From Deltaproteobacteria bacterium (GTDB lineage Bacteria > Desulfobacterota > Desulfarculia > Adiutricales > JAGVGV01): a DNA stretch of 5,350 nucleotides. The stretch is taken from the NCBI GenBank assembly GCA_015233515.1, contig JADFXS010000214.1, forward strand, positions 1-5,350. The letters are read 5' to 3'. Positions 5,330 to 5,350 of the stretch are shown here, in pieces. The notes beneath the pieces were generated by a model that saw nothing but the letters and a program-made list of their open reading frames with translations, was not told where the DNA came from and ran no database searches. Both the position numbers and the translations under genes were made by a program. Numbering within the stretch: the first letter of the stretch is position 1; each line of letters starts with the position of its first letter.

Positions 5330-5350
5330 ATGAGATCAGTCCAGAGAACG
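5330..5350 (+). CDS. Start of a downstream gene, cut by the window edge
   Basis: An ATG at 5330, three bases after the TAG of the PstS-like gene, opens a frame reading MRSVQRT to the window end. GGGAG (5316-5320) lies nine bases ahead, inside the preceding gene. The tight spacing suggests translational coupling. Seven residues do not identify a product. From experience, a sensor kinase, cyclase or chemoreceptor often follows this type of binding protein, but that is a guess. Confidence 0.5.

Overview
The window looks like chromosomal DNA of a Gram-negative bacterium. It has two exported periplasmic binding proteins, a transmembrane chemoreceptor and an exported c-type cytochrome, each behind a good Shine-Dalgarno sequence. 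Small single-haem cytochromes, binding proteins without a transporter beside them, and a palindromic interspersed repeat are a mix I associate with Desulfobacterota (the former Deltaproteobacteria). That placement is inference; nothing here fixes the taxon.

Layout. Positions 1-544 are gene-poor: one doubtful small minus-strand ORF (70-285) and a leader with a possible -10 box and a GC-rich palindrome. Positions 545-3073 hold two plus-strand genes 66 bases apart, a family 3 periplasmic solute-binding protein and a methyl-accepting chemotaxis protein with two HAMP-like segments. The chemoreceptor faces a minus-strand monohaem cytochrome c gene (3147-3428). A terminator oriented for the cytochrome gene overlaps the chemoreceptor stop codon. 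Positions 3429-4504 are over 1 kb of mostly non-coding, repeat-rich DNA: a palindrome cluster upstream of the cytochrome gene, a 215-bp MITE-like element with 27-bp terminal inverted repeats around a second palindrome, two diverged copies of a 20-base GC-rich hairpin motif, and a doubtful 70-codon ORF. Positions 4505-5326 encode a PstS-like periplasmic binding protein. A new reading frame starts three bases after its stop and runs off the window.

How the genes may work together. The solute-binding protein and the chemoreceptor are probably one transcription unit, so the binding protein may present its ligand to the receptor rather than to an ABC permease. The PstS-like protein likewise has no transporter gene in view and may feed the gene that begins at 5330. 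No CRISPR array, tRNA, rRNA or intact transposase was seen. The least ordinary part is the repeat cluster at 3671-4093. I found no convincing undescribed defence or mobile system.
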